Positions 1 through 6,400 of a stretch of 25,134 nt of DNA are shown here, piece by piece. Source of the stretch: Coraliomargarita sp965656715 (GTDB lineage Bacteria; Verrucomicrobiota; Verrucomicrobiia; Opitutales; Coraliomargaritaceae); assembly GCA_965656715.1 (NCBI GenBank), contig CBFHLR010000042.1:1-25134 (forward strand). Reading direction: 5' to 3'. How positions within the stretch are numbered: the first letter of the stretch is position 1; each line of letters opens with the position of its first letter. Under the pieces are notes generated by a model that ran no database searches, was not told where the DNA came from, and worked only from the letters and a program-made list of their open reading frames with translations. The position numbers and the translations under genes are program-made.

Positions 1-1
1 T

Positions 2-679
2 GAGGGTGGATTGCGCTACGCCCACTTCACCTGCCATGGCATTGAGGTTGATTAATTGACCCACTCTGCCCGCCAATAGCTTCAAGAAGCGCTCAAAGCC
101 GGTTTGGTTTTCCAATTGCAGGACTAAGCGCACATCTCGCTCGACATAGGTTTGATAGTAGTCTCGCCACGCGCTGTGAGGTCGAATGTCTTCGTGGTAG
201 ATGCGGGGGAGGAAGCCGCGTTGGATCCATTCGCCTGCGGTTTGGGGCAGCGGAAGGTTGGAGGCTTTCAGTTCGCTGATCGAGAGCGGCAGCAAAGTCA
301 GCACCGCTGTGCGACCTGCCAGCGACTGGCTGACGGATTCTCTCAGCTTTAATTGGTTGGACCCGGTTAGAACCCATTGTCCTTTTGCGCTGGGTTGCTC
401 GTCGACGAGCACTTGGATGTAGGAGAGTAACTCCGGGGCCCGCTGAATTTCGTCGTAGATGGCGGGGGGCGGGTAGCGATGAAGAAAGGCCTTCGGGTCC
501 TCTAGGGCCAATGTGCGCAATTGGGGATCTTCTAGATTCGCGTAACCATGCTTGGGAAATTGCTCGCGCACGAGTGTCGTCTTACCCGATTGGCGCGGTC
601 CAATCACTGTCACCACCGGGTATTCGGTTGCCGAGAGCTTGAGTTCCGTAGATAAAAAGCGCGGAATTAATTTATGCAT
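2..679 (-). CDS. AAA+/DUF4143 family ATPase, partial (runs off left edge)
   Basis: The reading frame opens at an ATG (minus strand, 679) and runs without a stop to the window edge, so the C-terminal part is missing. The 226 visible residues show Walker A GPRQSGKTT at about 27-35 and a Walker B-like AIYDEIQ at about 73-79, followed by the LTGS..LKLRES and SLAGRTA segments typical of the AAA_14/DUF4143 ATPases. These are usually free-standing P-loop NTPases of unknown role with a nuclease-like DUF4143 C-terminus. It is clearly paralogous to the ATPase at 2787-3944 (shared YYQTYVERDVR and GFLPRIY blocks). The upstream DNA is very AT-rich (a run of A and T directly before the ATG) with no Shine-Dalgarno. 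A mosaic repeat region follows upstream. Family assignment is firm; function is unknown. Confidence 0.9.
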   Translation of the reverse strand, partial: MHKLIPRFLSTELKLSATEYPVVTVIGPRQSGKTTLVREQFPKHGYANLEDPQLRTLALEDPKAFLHRYPPPAIYDEIQRAPELLSYIQVLVDEQPSAKGQWVLTGSNQLKLRESVSQSLAGRTAVLTLLPLSISELKASNLPLPQTAGEWIQRGFLPRIYHEDIRPHSAWRDYYQTYVERDVRLVLQLENQTGFERFLKLLAGRVGQLINLNAMAGEVGVAQSTL

Positions 680-744
680 TATATTTTTTAGAGAATGAAA
701 TTACATAAACCAACTGGGGTATGAAGGCAAGCACGAAGGGGGAA

Positions 745-1425
745 GGGGCGGTCGCGTAAAGCGCGGTGCGCCACGCGATTGGTGGAGAGCGGCGGGGCCG
801 CAGTTGTTGGTTGAAAGTTGTTAGTTGTTAGGTCGCGTCGCGTAAAGCGCGTTGCGCACGCGATTGGTGTGTGGGAGAGACCTGAAACTGGAGTGCTGAA
901 ACTTGAAGGATGAGGCCTTCCAAATCGAAATCGAATTCGAACTCCAAATCGATTCCTCTTGGTCGATTTCGATTGCGATTTGGATTTCGATTGGGGCTAG
1001 GGGTATTGATGGCAGCGGGGCTGCAGTTGTTAGTTACAAGTTGTGAGTTGGAAGTTGTTCGTTGTTTGAGGCTCTTAATCTTAATCCTAATCTTACTCTT
1101 AATCCCTGTTGTCGGCTCTGTTGCTCGGGGCGGAAACCTGAAACCTGAGACCTGAAACTTGAGTGCTGAGGTCTGAGACTTGAGGCCTGAGACTTGAGAC
1201 CTGAAACTTGAGACTTGAGGCCTGAGACTTGAGGGATGAGACCTGAAACTTGAGACCTGAAACCTGAAACCTGAGACCTGAGACCTGAAACTTGAGTGCT
1301 GAGGTCTTCCAAATCGAAATCGAATTCGAACTCCAAATCGATACCTGTTCGGTCGATTGCGATTGCGATTGCGATTTCGATTGGGATTTCGATTGGGGCT
1401 TGGTTTCTGTGTAAGTTCGGGAGCA
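745..1425. repeat. Composite 7-mer/6-mer repeat region, two tandem copies
   Basis: This gene-free stretch is a mosaic. Two copies of a GC-rich palindromic module (GTCGCGTAAAGCGCG...ACGCGATTGGTG) lie at 751-784 and 837-869. Heptad array 1 (6 units) spans 878-919 and heptad array 2 (25 units, consensus ARACYTG, unbroken phase) spans 1134-1308. Each array ends at the junction CTTCCAAATCG. It then runs into a 6-bp-periodic segment whose first half (CCAAATCGAAATCGAA type) is nearly the reverse complement of its second half (TTCGATTGCGATTTGG type), giving a potential long imperfect hairpin. Between the copies lies a GCAGCGGGGCTGC hairpin, a GTTAGTT-rich arm and a CTTAATCCTAAT hexamer arm (1014-1100). 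Long open frames here are low-complexity by-products. Confidence 0.9.
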
Positions 1426-1449
1426 CTGTTGCGTTTTTTCTACTGTCTT

Positions 1450-1815
1450 ATGGATTTTTTGAGCATAGTCCTGCAATTGCTTCTGGCGCTTGGCATTTTG
1501 AATGTCTGGCTCTTGCGCTCGGGGCGGGCGACATCCTATCGGGGTGGGTCTGCCACGAGCTTGAAGGCGGAGTTCGCGGCTTATGGGCTGCCCGACTGGT
1601 CGTTTTACCTGATTGGTGCGCTTAAGCTGTCTGCGGCCGCGCTCCTCTTGCTCGGCTTTGTGGTTCCTGTTCTCGTCCTACCAGGCGCCGCTGTGCTCGC
1701 AGTTCTGATGCTTGGGGCGGTGCTTATGCACGCTAAGGTGAAAGATCCGGTGATCCGTTATCTGCCAGCGACGCTGATGCTGGTGATGGCGGTTGTTTTA
1801 GGGCTTCGGTATTAG
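1450..1815 (+). CDS. DoxX-like small membrane protein
   Basis: A 121-residue hydrophobic protein with about four membrane segments, matching the DoxX-like family. The first segment begins right after the start (DFLSIVLQLLLALGILNVW), then EFAAYGLPDWSFYLIGALKLSAA and two further helices around a VKDPVIRYLPA loop. Family members are inner-membrane proteins, some linked to redox and sulfur stress; no specific substrate is assigned. I chose the ATG at 1450 because a longer frame beginning at 1357 would encode the arginine-rich repeat arm, not protein-like sequence. It is homologous to the minus-strand DoxX-like gene at 1812-2147, and the two stop codons overlap (TTAG). No Shine-Dalgarno is visible. 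Confidence 0.8.
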   Translation: MDFLSIVLQLLLALGILNVWLLRSGRATSYRGGSATSLKAEFAAYGLPDWSFYLIGALKLSAAALLLLGFVVPVLVLPGAAVLAVLMLGAVLMHAKVKDPVIRYLPATLMLVMAVVLGLRY

Positions 1816-2147
1816 CTGAGCTGGGTGGCGAGCCAGGTGCAGGTGATCAGGTAGGCGGCTGCGGGGAGGCATTTGAACCATGGGTCACCGATCCGGAGGC
1901 GCACGGCGAGGCCACAGGCCATTTGCAGCGCGAGTCCGGCGGCTGCGAGGCTGCCGAGGAGTGGTGTGCCGAATCCGATGACTAATCCAATGGCTGCGAG
2001 GATTTGTAAGGCTCCGGTGAGTGCCCGAAATTGTGGGATGCCGTAGCGCGCGAACTCACGGCGCATGTGGCGGGAGGTCAGGCAGCTGAGTCCATAGCCC
2101 AAAAAAGACAGGGCGCAGAAGGCATGAATGAGTGTTTGTGGGCTCAT
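1812..2147 (-). CDS. DoxX-like small membrane protein (second copy)
   Basis: A 111-residue, four-helix hydrophobic protein of the DoxX-like family. The segments EFARYGIPQF, LTGALQILAAIGLVIGF and IGDPWFKCLPAAAYL align with EFAAYGLPDW, LIGALKLSAAALLLLGF and VKDPVIRYLPATLML of the convergent gene at 1450-1815, so the two are paralogues facing each other. Its ATG overlaps the stop of the small unknown gene at 2144-2362 by ATGA, so both are likely one transcript driven from the conserved box at 2385-2399. Membrane location is clear from sequence; biochemical role is unknown. Confidence 0.85.
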   Translation of the reverse strand: MSPQTLIHAFCALSFLGYGLSCLTSRHMRREFARYGIPQFRALTGALQILAAIGLVIGFGTPLLGSLAAAGLALQMACGLAVRLRIGDPWFKCLPAAAYLITCTWLATQLS

Positions 2148-2362
2148 GAGGGGGTGCGCCTTATGTAAGCTTCCAGCCGATCCATGAGTCGTTGGTGCTG
2201 TTCCGGGGCATGGTAGGAGCCGGCTGCGTGGGGCGCGGGCTCGTGGTCTACCCGCGGTTGAGGGAAGTGATGGAGTTTGCGCGATTGCCCGGTTTCAATG
2301 CTTATTTGGTGGCCATTGCCATTGGGTTGGGGGCGTGCGTCAATGTTGCGTCGATGCGTCAT
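2144..2362 (-). CDS. Small hydrophilic protein of unknown family, paralogue A
   Basis: A 72-residue polar protein without signal or membrane segment, and no family I recognise. It aligns without gaps to the 84-residue protein at 4908-5162: ARPQPNGN lies at residues 9-16 in both, and APHAA-x-SYH at 43-51 in both, followed by a similar short helix (EQHQRLMDRLEA versus DKHKELIDGLNA). In the ARPQPNGN block five of eight codons differ between the copies, all at silent third positions, which argues strongly that both are translated under selection. The middle is low-complexity and probably disordered. It is the first gene of a two-gene operon (ATGA overlap with DoxX) and is preceded at 22 nt by a box shared with the NewPHL photolyase gene. 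Confidence 0.72.
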   Translation of the reverse strand: MTHRRNIDARPQPNGNGHQISIETGQSRKLHHFPQPRVDHEPAPHAAGSYHAPEQHQRLMDRLEAYIRRTPS

Positions 2363-2384
2363 CTAGACAGATCGCACGAGCAGC

Positions 2385-2399
2385 GATTTCCCTACGGAT
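2385..2399 (-). promoter_or_regulatory. Conserved 15-bp upstream box, copy 1
   Basis: ATCCGTAGGGAAATC (minus strand), ending exactly 22 nt before the ATG of the small-protein/DoxX operon. The identical 15-mer sits 22 nt before the ATG of the NewPHL gene (6401-6415). A further GCGAT lies at the same place in both leaders (2371-2375 and 6387-6391). The rest of the leaders and the regions upstream differ. It may be a promoter core element or an operator; which one cannot be told from two copies. Confidence 0.6.
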
Positions 2400-2424
2400 G
2401 GAGGGTGGTTTCGGCGTAAGATGT

Positions 2425-2775
2425 TGGTTGTTAGTTGTTAGCGGCGGGGGCGGAGGCCTGAAACCTGAAACTTGAGACCTGAAACTGGAGGGATGAGGCC
2501 TGAAACTTGAGGGGTGAGGCCTGAAACTTGAGGGGTGAGGGATGAGACTTTAGACCTGAAGCTTGAGGGATGAGGCCTGAAACTTGAGGGGTGAGACCTG
2601 AAACTTGAGGGGTGAGGTCTTCCAAATCGAAATCGAACTCCAAATCGATTCCTGTTCGGTCGATTGCGATTTCGATTTCGATTGCGATTGCTGTTCGGTC
2701 GATTGCGATTGCGATTGGGATTTCGATTTGGGCTAGGGGTATTGATGGCAGCGGGGCTGCAGTTGTTAGGCTGAG
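2425..2775. repeat. Composite 7-mer/6-mer repeat element
   Basis: One full element: a GTTAG-type arm (2423-2441), a GCGG-rich spacer, 24 heptads in perfect phase at 2454-2621 (consensus ARRCYTG), and the fixed junction CTTCCAAATCG. The 6-bp-periodic inverted arms follow to about 2735. The element closes with a tail containing GGCAGCGGGGCTGC and GTTGTTAG (2750-2769) identical to that near 1012-1032. It abuts the stop codon of the ATPase at 2787-3944. No credible gene lies in 2400-2786. Confidence 0.9.
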
Positions 2776-2786
2776 GGTGTTTTTTC

Positions 2787-3944
2787 TTAGACTTCGCTCG
2801 CCATGCGAAAGTTTAGGGCGTCAGTCTGATCGCTGAGTGTCTGTTGCTTGCCGTTGTAGATGAGGTGTTTGCTGGCAATGTTGTCGGTGAGCGAGCTGAA
2901 GCGGCGCAGGCCTTTGAGGTGCTCTTGTTTGAAGGTGGCGGCTGATTTTATTTCGAGGGCCTTCAGTTGACGTCCTTCCGGGATGAGGAGATCGACTTCG
3001 TTGCCTTTTGAATCGCGAAAGTAGTAGAGCTCGGCGGGACGACCTTGGTTGTGGAGTGCTTTGGCGCATTCCATCACTACGAGGTTCTCAAAGATAGAGC
3101 TCACTAAGGGGTCGCGGCTGATGTGCTGCGGTTCGCGGATGCCCAGCAGATGGCAGAGCAGCCCTGTTTCGGTGAAATAGTATTTGGGGCTTTTAATGAC
3201 GCGCTTACCGAAATTCTCAAAATAGGGGGGGAGTTTGAAGAGAATGAAAGAGGCCTCGAGGATCGAGATCCAGTTGCGTATGGTTTTGGCATCGACGCCG
3301 ACATCGTTGGCTAAGGAGCTGTAGTCGATGACTTGACCGGTTCGACCTGCGAGTAGTTTGAGGGTCTTTTCGAAGAGGCTGGCGTCTTTGAGGTGAATGA
3401 GCTGGCGGACGTCGCGCTCGACATAGGTTTGGTAATAGTTCGCATACGCAGCTGCTGGGCGTTGGGATTGTTCGTAAATCCGAGGCAGAAAGCCGGTGAA
3501 GGCGAATTCCTCAAAGGTTTCGAAATCGATTCCCGCGTGGCTTAACTCTGCAATCGAGAGGGGGAGCAGCTGCAGTAGTGCGGTGCGCCCTGCGAGTGAT
3601 TGGGTGATGGCTTCGCGCAAGCTGAGTTGATGTGAGCCAGTCAGCACAAATCGGCCGTTTTGGGGATGCGCATCGACTTCTACTTGCAGGTAGCTCAAGA
3701 GCTCGGGCACGCGCTGTATTTCGTCTAGGATGGTTTTGTCTTTTAGGGATGCGAGAAATGCTTTGGGGTCGGAGCTCGCGATTTCTCGATTCTCGGGATC
3801 TTCCAGGTTTACGTAATGATAGCCCTGCAAAAAGTCTTTTGCCAGGGTCGTCTTGCCGGCTTGGCGAGGCCCGAGAATCGTGACGATGGGATATTCGCTC
3901 AAGAGCTGCTTGAGTTCGTGCAGTATGGCTCGATCGATTCGCAT
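2787..3944 (-). CDS. AAA+/DUF4143 family ATPase
   Basis: A complete 385-residue protein, the normal length of the family. Walker A GPRQAGKTT at 25-33 and Walker B-like TILDEIQ at 71-77 open the AAA_14 domain. LTGSHQLSLREA, SLAGRTALLQLLPLS and YYQTYVERDVRQL follow. A C-terminal DUF4143 domain (about 200-350) carries ENLVVMECAKAL and YFRDSKGNEVDLLI, the latter resembling a PD-(D/E)xK-like nuclease core (E..VDLL...ALEIK). Cytoplasmic; the cellular role of these proteins is not established, although they are frequent in variable regions. AGGAA abuts the ATG. A 35-nt inverted repeat lies 15 nt upstream, a possible autoregulatory site. It is a paralogue of the truncated ATPase at 2-679. Confidence 0.93.
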   Translation of the reverse strand: MRIDRAILHELKQLLSEYPIVTILGPRQAGKTTLAKDFLQGYHYVNLEDPENREIASSDPKAFLASLKDKTILDEIQRVPELLSYLQVEVDAHPQNGRFVLTGSHQLSLREAITQSLAGRTALLQLLPLSIAELSHAGIDFETFEEFAFTGFLPRIYEQSQRPAAAYANYYQTYVERDVRQLIHLKDASLFEKTLKLLAGRTGQVIDYSSLANDVGVDAKTIRNWISILEASFILFKLPPYFENFGKRVIKSPKYYFTETGLLCHLLGIREPQHISRDPLVSSIFENLVVMECAKALHNQGRPAELYYFRDSKGNEVDLLIPEGRQLKALEIKSAATFKQEHLKGLRRFSSLTDNIASKHLIYNGKQQTLSDQTDALNFRMASEV

Positions 3945-3959
3945 TTCCTAATGCTATCG

Positions 3960-3994
3960 GGTGTAATATGGGAGTTCAAGTCCTATATTACACC
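3960..3994. promoter_or_regulatory. 35-nt inverted repeat upstream of the ATPase gene
   Basis: Perfect 10-bp arms GGTGTAATAT (3960-3969) and ATATTACACC (3985-3994). Inside them a further four-pair extension (GGGA/TCCT, one G-T) closes a 7-nt loop, GTTCAAG. It begins 15 nt before the ATPase ATG on the minus strand. The symmetric AT-rich arms suggest an operator for a dimeric regulator, or a leader hairpin. No T-run supports a terminator. Confidence 0.5.
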
Positions 3995-4017
3995 ATTTTT
4001 AAGTCGGGCGAGGGCTG

Positions 4018-4155
4018 AGCTGGGCGGCTGCGCCGCGTGGGAAAGTGGGAAGGTGGAATGGGCGGCTGCGCCGCAGTTGTTAGTTGAGAGTTGTTCGTTG
4101 TTTGGGGCTCTTAATCTTAATCCTACTCTTAATCCCTGTTGTCGGCTCTGTGTGA
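4018..4155. repeat. Partial composite repeat (lacks heptad array)
   Basis: Two GGCGGCTGCGCCGC hairpin modules (about 4022-4035 and 4060-4073) are followed by GTTGTTAG, GAGTTGTTCGTTG and the hexamer arm CTTAATCCTACTCTTAATCC. It ends with the CCTGTTGTCGGCTCTGT segment that elsewhere leads into a heptad array. Here the heptads and inverted arms are absent, so it is a truncated copy. The remaining intergenic DNA (3995-4017, 4156-4294) shows only a possible promoter for the downstream gene. Confidence 0.8.
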
Positions 4156-4238
4156 GGTTAAATGCCGGATTAAGGCAGTGGGTGGGCATGGTGTATGGGT
4201 CGGATACAGGGCGTTTTGATCGTCTATAGTTTGTGCGG

Positions 4239-4266
4239 TTGACACGGCCGGATCGCCGAATACTCC
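4239..4266 (+). promoter_or_regulatory. Possible promoter of the PPOX gene
   Basis: A perfect TTGACA lies at 4239-4244, but the -10 position 16 nt later reads only TACTCC. If used, transcription would begin near 4273, downstream of the TTG at 4268, favouring ATG 4295 as the start. Confidence 0.28.
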
Positions 4267-4294
4267 CTTGTATGTTAATCACTTACAGACCGAC

Positions 4295-4852
4295 ATGAGC
4301 CTAGAAAAAGCGCTACAACAGGATTACGGCACGTCGATTCGGGCCGAGAATTTTTATAAGAACCAGGTGCTGGATCACCTGAATCCACGAATGCTCGAGT
4401 TTGTGTCGAAAATGGAGATGATCTTTGTGGCGACGTCTAATCTGGAGGGGAGTTGTGATACTGCCATTCGTGTGGGGCCGCCGGGATTTGTGAAAATCCT
4501 GGATGCGCAGCGTATCGCGTATCCTGAGTATCGGGGCAATGGGGTGTTTGCGAGTCTGGGTAATATCGCCGAAAATCCACATATCGGGATTTTAATGGTG
4601 GATTTTTATGGGTCGACGGTCGGCCTGCATGTGAACGGCCGGGCTGCAATTGTCGATGAGCTGGAAGGTTGTTCGGATCCGCTGGCAGAGCGATGGGTCT
4701 CTGTGGAGGTGGAAGAGGCCTACATTCAATGCTCGAGACATATTCCGCTGATGGCGCGTAAAGATAAGAAGACTGCTTGGACTGCCGATGAGGCGACACT
4801 CAATGCGGGAGACTTCTTTGCTGCGCGAGGGCGGCCGAGCTGTAGTTCTTAG
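4295..4852 (+). CDS. Pyridoxamine 5'-phosphate oxidase-like (PPOX) flavoprotein
   Basis: A 185-residue protein of the split-barrel flavin/F420-binding PPOX family. The central block VGPPGFVKILDAQ, AYPEYRGNGVFASLGNIAENPHIGILMVDF and LHVNGRAAIVDE is the family's cofactor-binding barrel. Such proteins bind FMN, F420 or heme; the ligand here is not predictable and true PdxH function is unlikely. The ATG at 4295 is preferred over an in-frame TTG at 4268 because the nine added residues are not protein-like and overlap a possible promoter. No Shine-Dalgarno is seen. The last codons and stop run into GTTAG-like heptads (TGTAGTTCTTAGTTTTTAGG), so the gene's 3' end borders or was eroded by a repeat. 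Confidence 0.85.
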   Translation: MSLEKALQQDYGTSIRAENFYKNQVLDHLNPRMLEFVSKMEMIFVATSNLEGSCDTAIRVGPPGFVKILDAQRIAYPEYRGNGVFASLGNIAENPHIGILMVDFYGSTVGLHVNGRAAIVDELEGCSDPLAERWVSVEVEEAYIQCSRHIPLMARKDKKTAWTADEATLNAGDFFAARGRPSCSS

Positions 4853-4907
4853 TTTTTAGGTGGGGCTTTGCCCAAGCGATACAGCTGGGGAGCTCTCGGT
4901 CGTCTAT

Positions 4908-5162
4908 TCATTCCTTCATGATTTTCCGGCGCAGTGCGCGCAGGGATTCTTGGGCTTGTTTCAAGGAGGCATTCAGGCCGTCAATGAGCTCTTTGTGCTT
5001 GTCCGGATCGTGGTAGGAGCTTGCGGCGTGTGGCGCTGCTTCGGTTTCGGCTTTGGCTGCCTGTGTTGGCTGCACCTTGCTGGTATTGCCGGATGCATCG
5101 GTGCTTTGACAATCGTTACCGTTGGGTTGTGGGCGGGCTTGGGTGTGTTTCGGGCGCGGCAT
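4908..5162 (-). CDS. Small hydrophilic protein of unknown family, paralogue B
   Basis: An 84-residue, charged, soluble protein with no recognised domain. It is collinear without gaps with the protein at 2144-2362 through residue 68: ARPQPNGN at 9-16 and APHAASSYH at 43-51. After that it extends with a lysine/arginine-rich helix (KQAQESLRALRRKIMKE), perhaps a short coiled coil. Silent codon differences between the copies support real translation. It begins 40 nt after the stop of the NewPHL photolyase gene on the same strand, so it is probably cotranscribed with it. The middle (residues 18-42) is rich in S, T, Q and A and probably disordered. Function unknown; its association suggests a role near DNA repair or light response. 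Confidence 0.75.
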   Translation of the reverse strand: MPRPKHTQARPQPNGNDCQSTDASGNTSKVQPTQAAKAETEAAPHAASSYHDPDKHKELIDGLNASLKQAQESLRALRRKIMKE

Positions 5163-5202
5163 TGGTTAGGATATGTGGGGAGGGATGTCTTGGGTGGGGA
5201 TG

Positions 5203-6378
5203 TTATGTGTTGAAGGTCTCGAGTTGGGCGAGCACCTGAGGGATGGCTTGTTTGAATCGGAAGAAGCCGTGGGTGGCCCTGGGATGGAGGGTCGCATCCC
5301 AACCGTGACGGGCGGTGTGAACAGTTTGTCCGTGGGATTCGAGCTGGCTGCGGAGCTCGGCAAGTGCGGGCTCCAGGAGCCCGACTTGGGGCTCGGCAAT
5401 GAGTATGCCTTCGAGTTGTTGATCTTGGACCCATTGGCTGACGGCTTCAGTCTGTTGTAAGATCGGGCCTTTGATACGATTTTCAAGGCTTGCGCGACGA
5501 AAGTGCCTCACTGGCTCGGCAATATGGTGTGCTGCATAGGTTTCCTCTGCAAATAGACCGGCCACGGCGACTGGTTCGATCCGCTCGCTCAGCCAATGGA
5601 CTGCGCTGAGGTCGTCTTCGTGGACCAACAGGCCGAGGCGTTGATCGCGGGGCAGGGTGGGCAAGGCTGGCAAGCTGCCTGGCTTCGGAAGTGGCGTATT
5701 GTCCGGCGGGATCGGAGCGCTCGCGAGCTGGCAGCTGTCGACTGCAAAGCGATGGTTGGTGTATTTTAAGATGTTGTCCCTGCGGGCGAGGTAGCTTTTG
5801 CCGCGGGTGTGTAGGCCGGCTACCCAGCGCCAGCTGAGTGTGTTGGACGCCGGGTCACCGTCGAGAAGGTGACGCAGAAACCAATCGGCTCCGAGCTGCC
5901 AGGGCAGCTTTAGGGTATGGATCCAAATGCTGGCGAACCACATGCGGGCGTGGTTGTGCAAGTAGCCGTGCTCGCCGAGCTCCAGGACCCAGGCGTCGAA
6001 GCAGTCGATACCGGTCCGGCCCTCGATGGCTTTTTGGTAGCCGAAATCTCCCGCATAGCGGGGCAAGAGCGCTGCGCGCGCCGCGAGGTAGTCTTGCCAG
6101 ATCGAGGGACGCAGCTGCAGCCAGCCTTTCCAGTAGCTGCGCCAGCAGACTTCGTCGATGAATTTAGCGGCAGCGGACTCGCTATGCTGCCCCAGCACGG
6201 CGCCGAGGGTTTCCCACTCGGTGAGCTGGCGGGTGCGTATCCACGGTGAGAGGCGTGAAACGTGCGCTGGTTGTTGGGGCCCGGGGTCGGTGTTGCGTCC
6301 AGCCGTGTAATCTCGTCCAGCATGCGGACAGAAAGTTTTAAGCGCAGCAAGTGCCGCGGAGCGATCAGGCTGAAACAT
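5203..6378 (-). CDS. Inverted-topology photolyase (NewPHL class), FAD-binding
   Basis: A 391-residue protein with the photolyase catalytic domain at the N-terminus: SRLSPW (41-46), FIDEVCWRSYWKGW (73-86), GRTGIDCFDAWVLEL (120-134), HNHARMWFASIW (141-152), and DPASNTLSWRWVAGLHTRGKSY. These are the usual FAD contacts. Instead of the normal N-terminal antenna domain, an alpha/beta domain (about 235-391) follows. This order matches the NewPHL subgroup, described as light-dependent CPD repair enzymes preferring single-stranded DNA, which can replace DASH photolyases. The final part of the canonical FAD domain is absent, as expected for that class. I chose ATG 6378 over an in-frame TTG at 6396: MFQPDRSAAL..F.P.AGRDY is a natural N-terminus, and it gives the same 22-nt spacing to the conserved box as at 2385-2399. 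The small protein at 4908 follows. Confidence 0.88.
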   Translation of the reverse strand: MFQPDRSAALAALKTFCPHAGRDYTAGRNTDPGPQQPAHVSRLSPWIRTRQLTEWETLGAVLGQHSESAAAKFIDEVCWRSYWKGWLQLRPSIWQDYLAARAALLPRYAGDFGYQKAIEGRTGIDCFDAWVLELGEHGYLHNHARMWFASIWIHTLKLPWQLGADWFLRHLLDGDPASNTLSWRWVAGLHTRGKSYLARRDNILKYTNHRFAVDSCQLASAPIPPDNTPLPKPGSLPALPTLPRDQRLGLLVHEDDLSAVHWLSERIEPVAVAGLFAEETYAAHHIAEPVRHFRRASLENRIKGPILQQTEAVSQWVQDQQLEGILIAEPQVGLLEPALAELRSQLESHGQTVHTARHGWDATLHPRATHGFFRFKQAIPQVLAQLETFNT

Positions 6379-6400
6379 GCCAATTAATCGCGGCAAGCCT

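Noticed and set aside
1134..1308. CRISPR array
   Set aside because: The repeats are 7 bp, contiguous and without spacers, and no cas gene is present.
1034..1426. Open frames of 125-130 codons on the minus strand with a QVSGLRS-type seven-residue period
   Set aside because: They are translations of the 7-bp repeat: three units make 21 nt, so every frame gives a seven-residue repeat. Composition is not protein-like and the frames run into hexamer DNA.
2431..2643. 70-codon minus-strand frame with the same seven-residue period
   Set aside because: Same by-product of the heptad array at 2454-2621.
2787..3944. DUF4143 ATPase as part of a toxin-antitoxin pair
   Set aside because: No small partner gene lies next to either ATPase; the nearby palindrome alone is not enough.
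5173..5460. Plus-strand frames (4860-5460) over the small gene and the NewPHL 3' end
   Set aside because: They lie antisense to better-supported genes and have no recognisable domain or conserved block; the paralogue evidence supports the minus strand.
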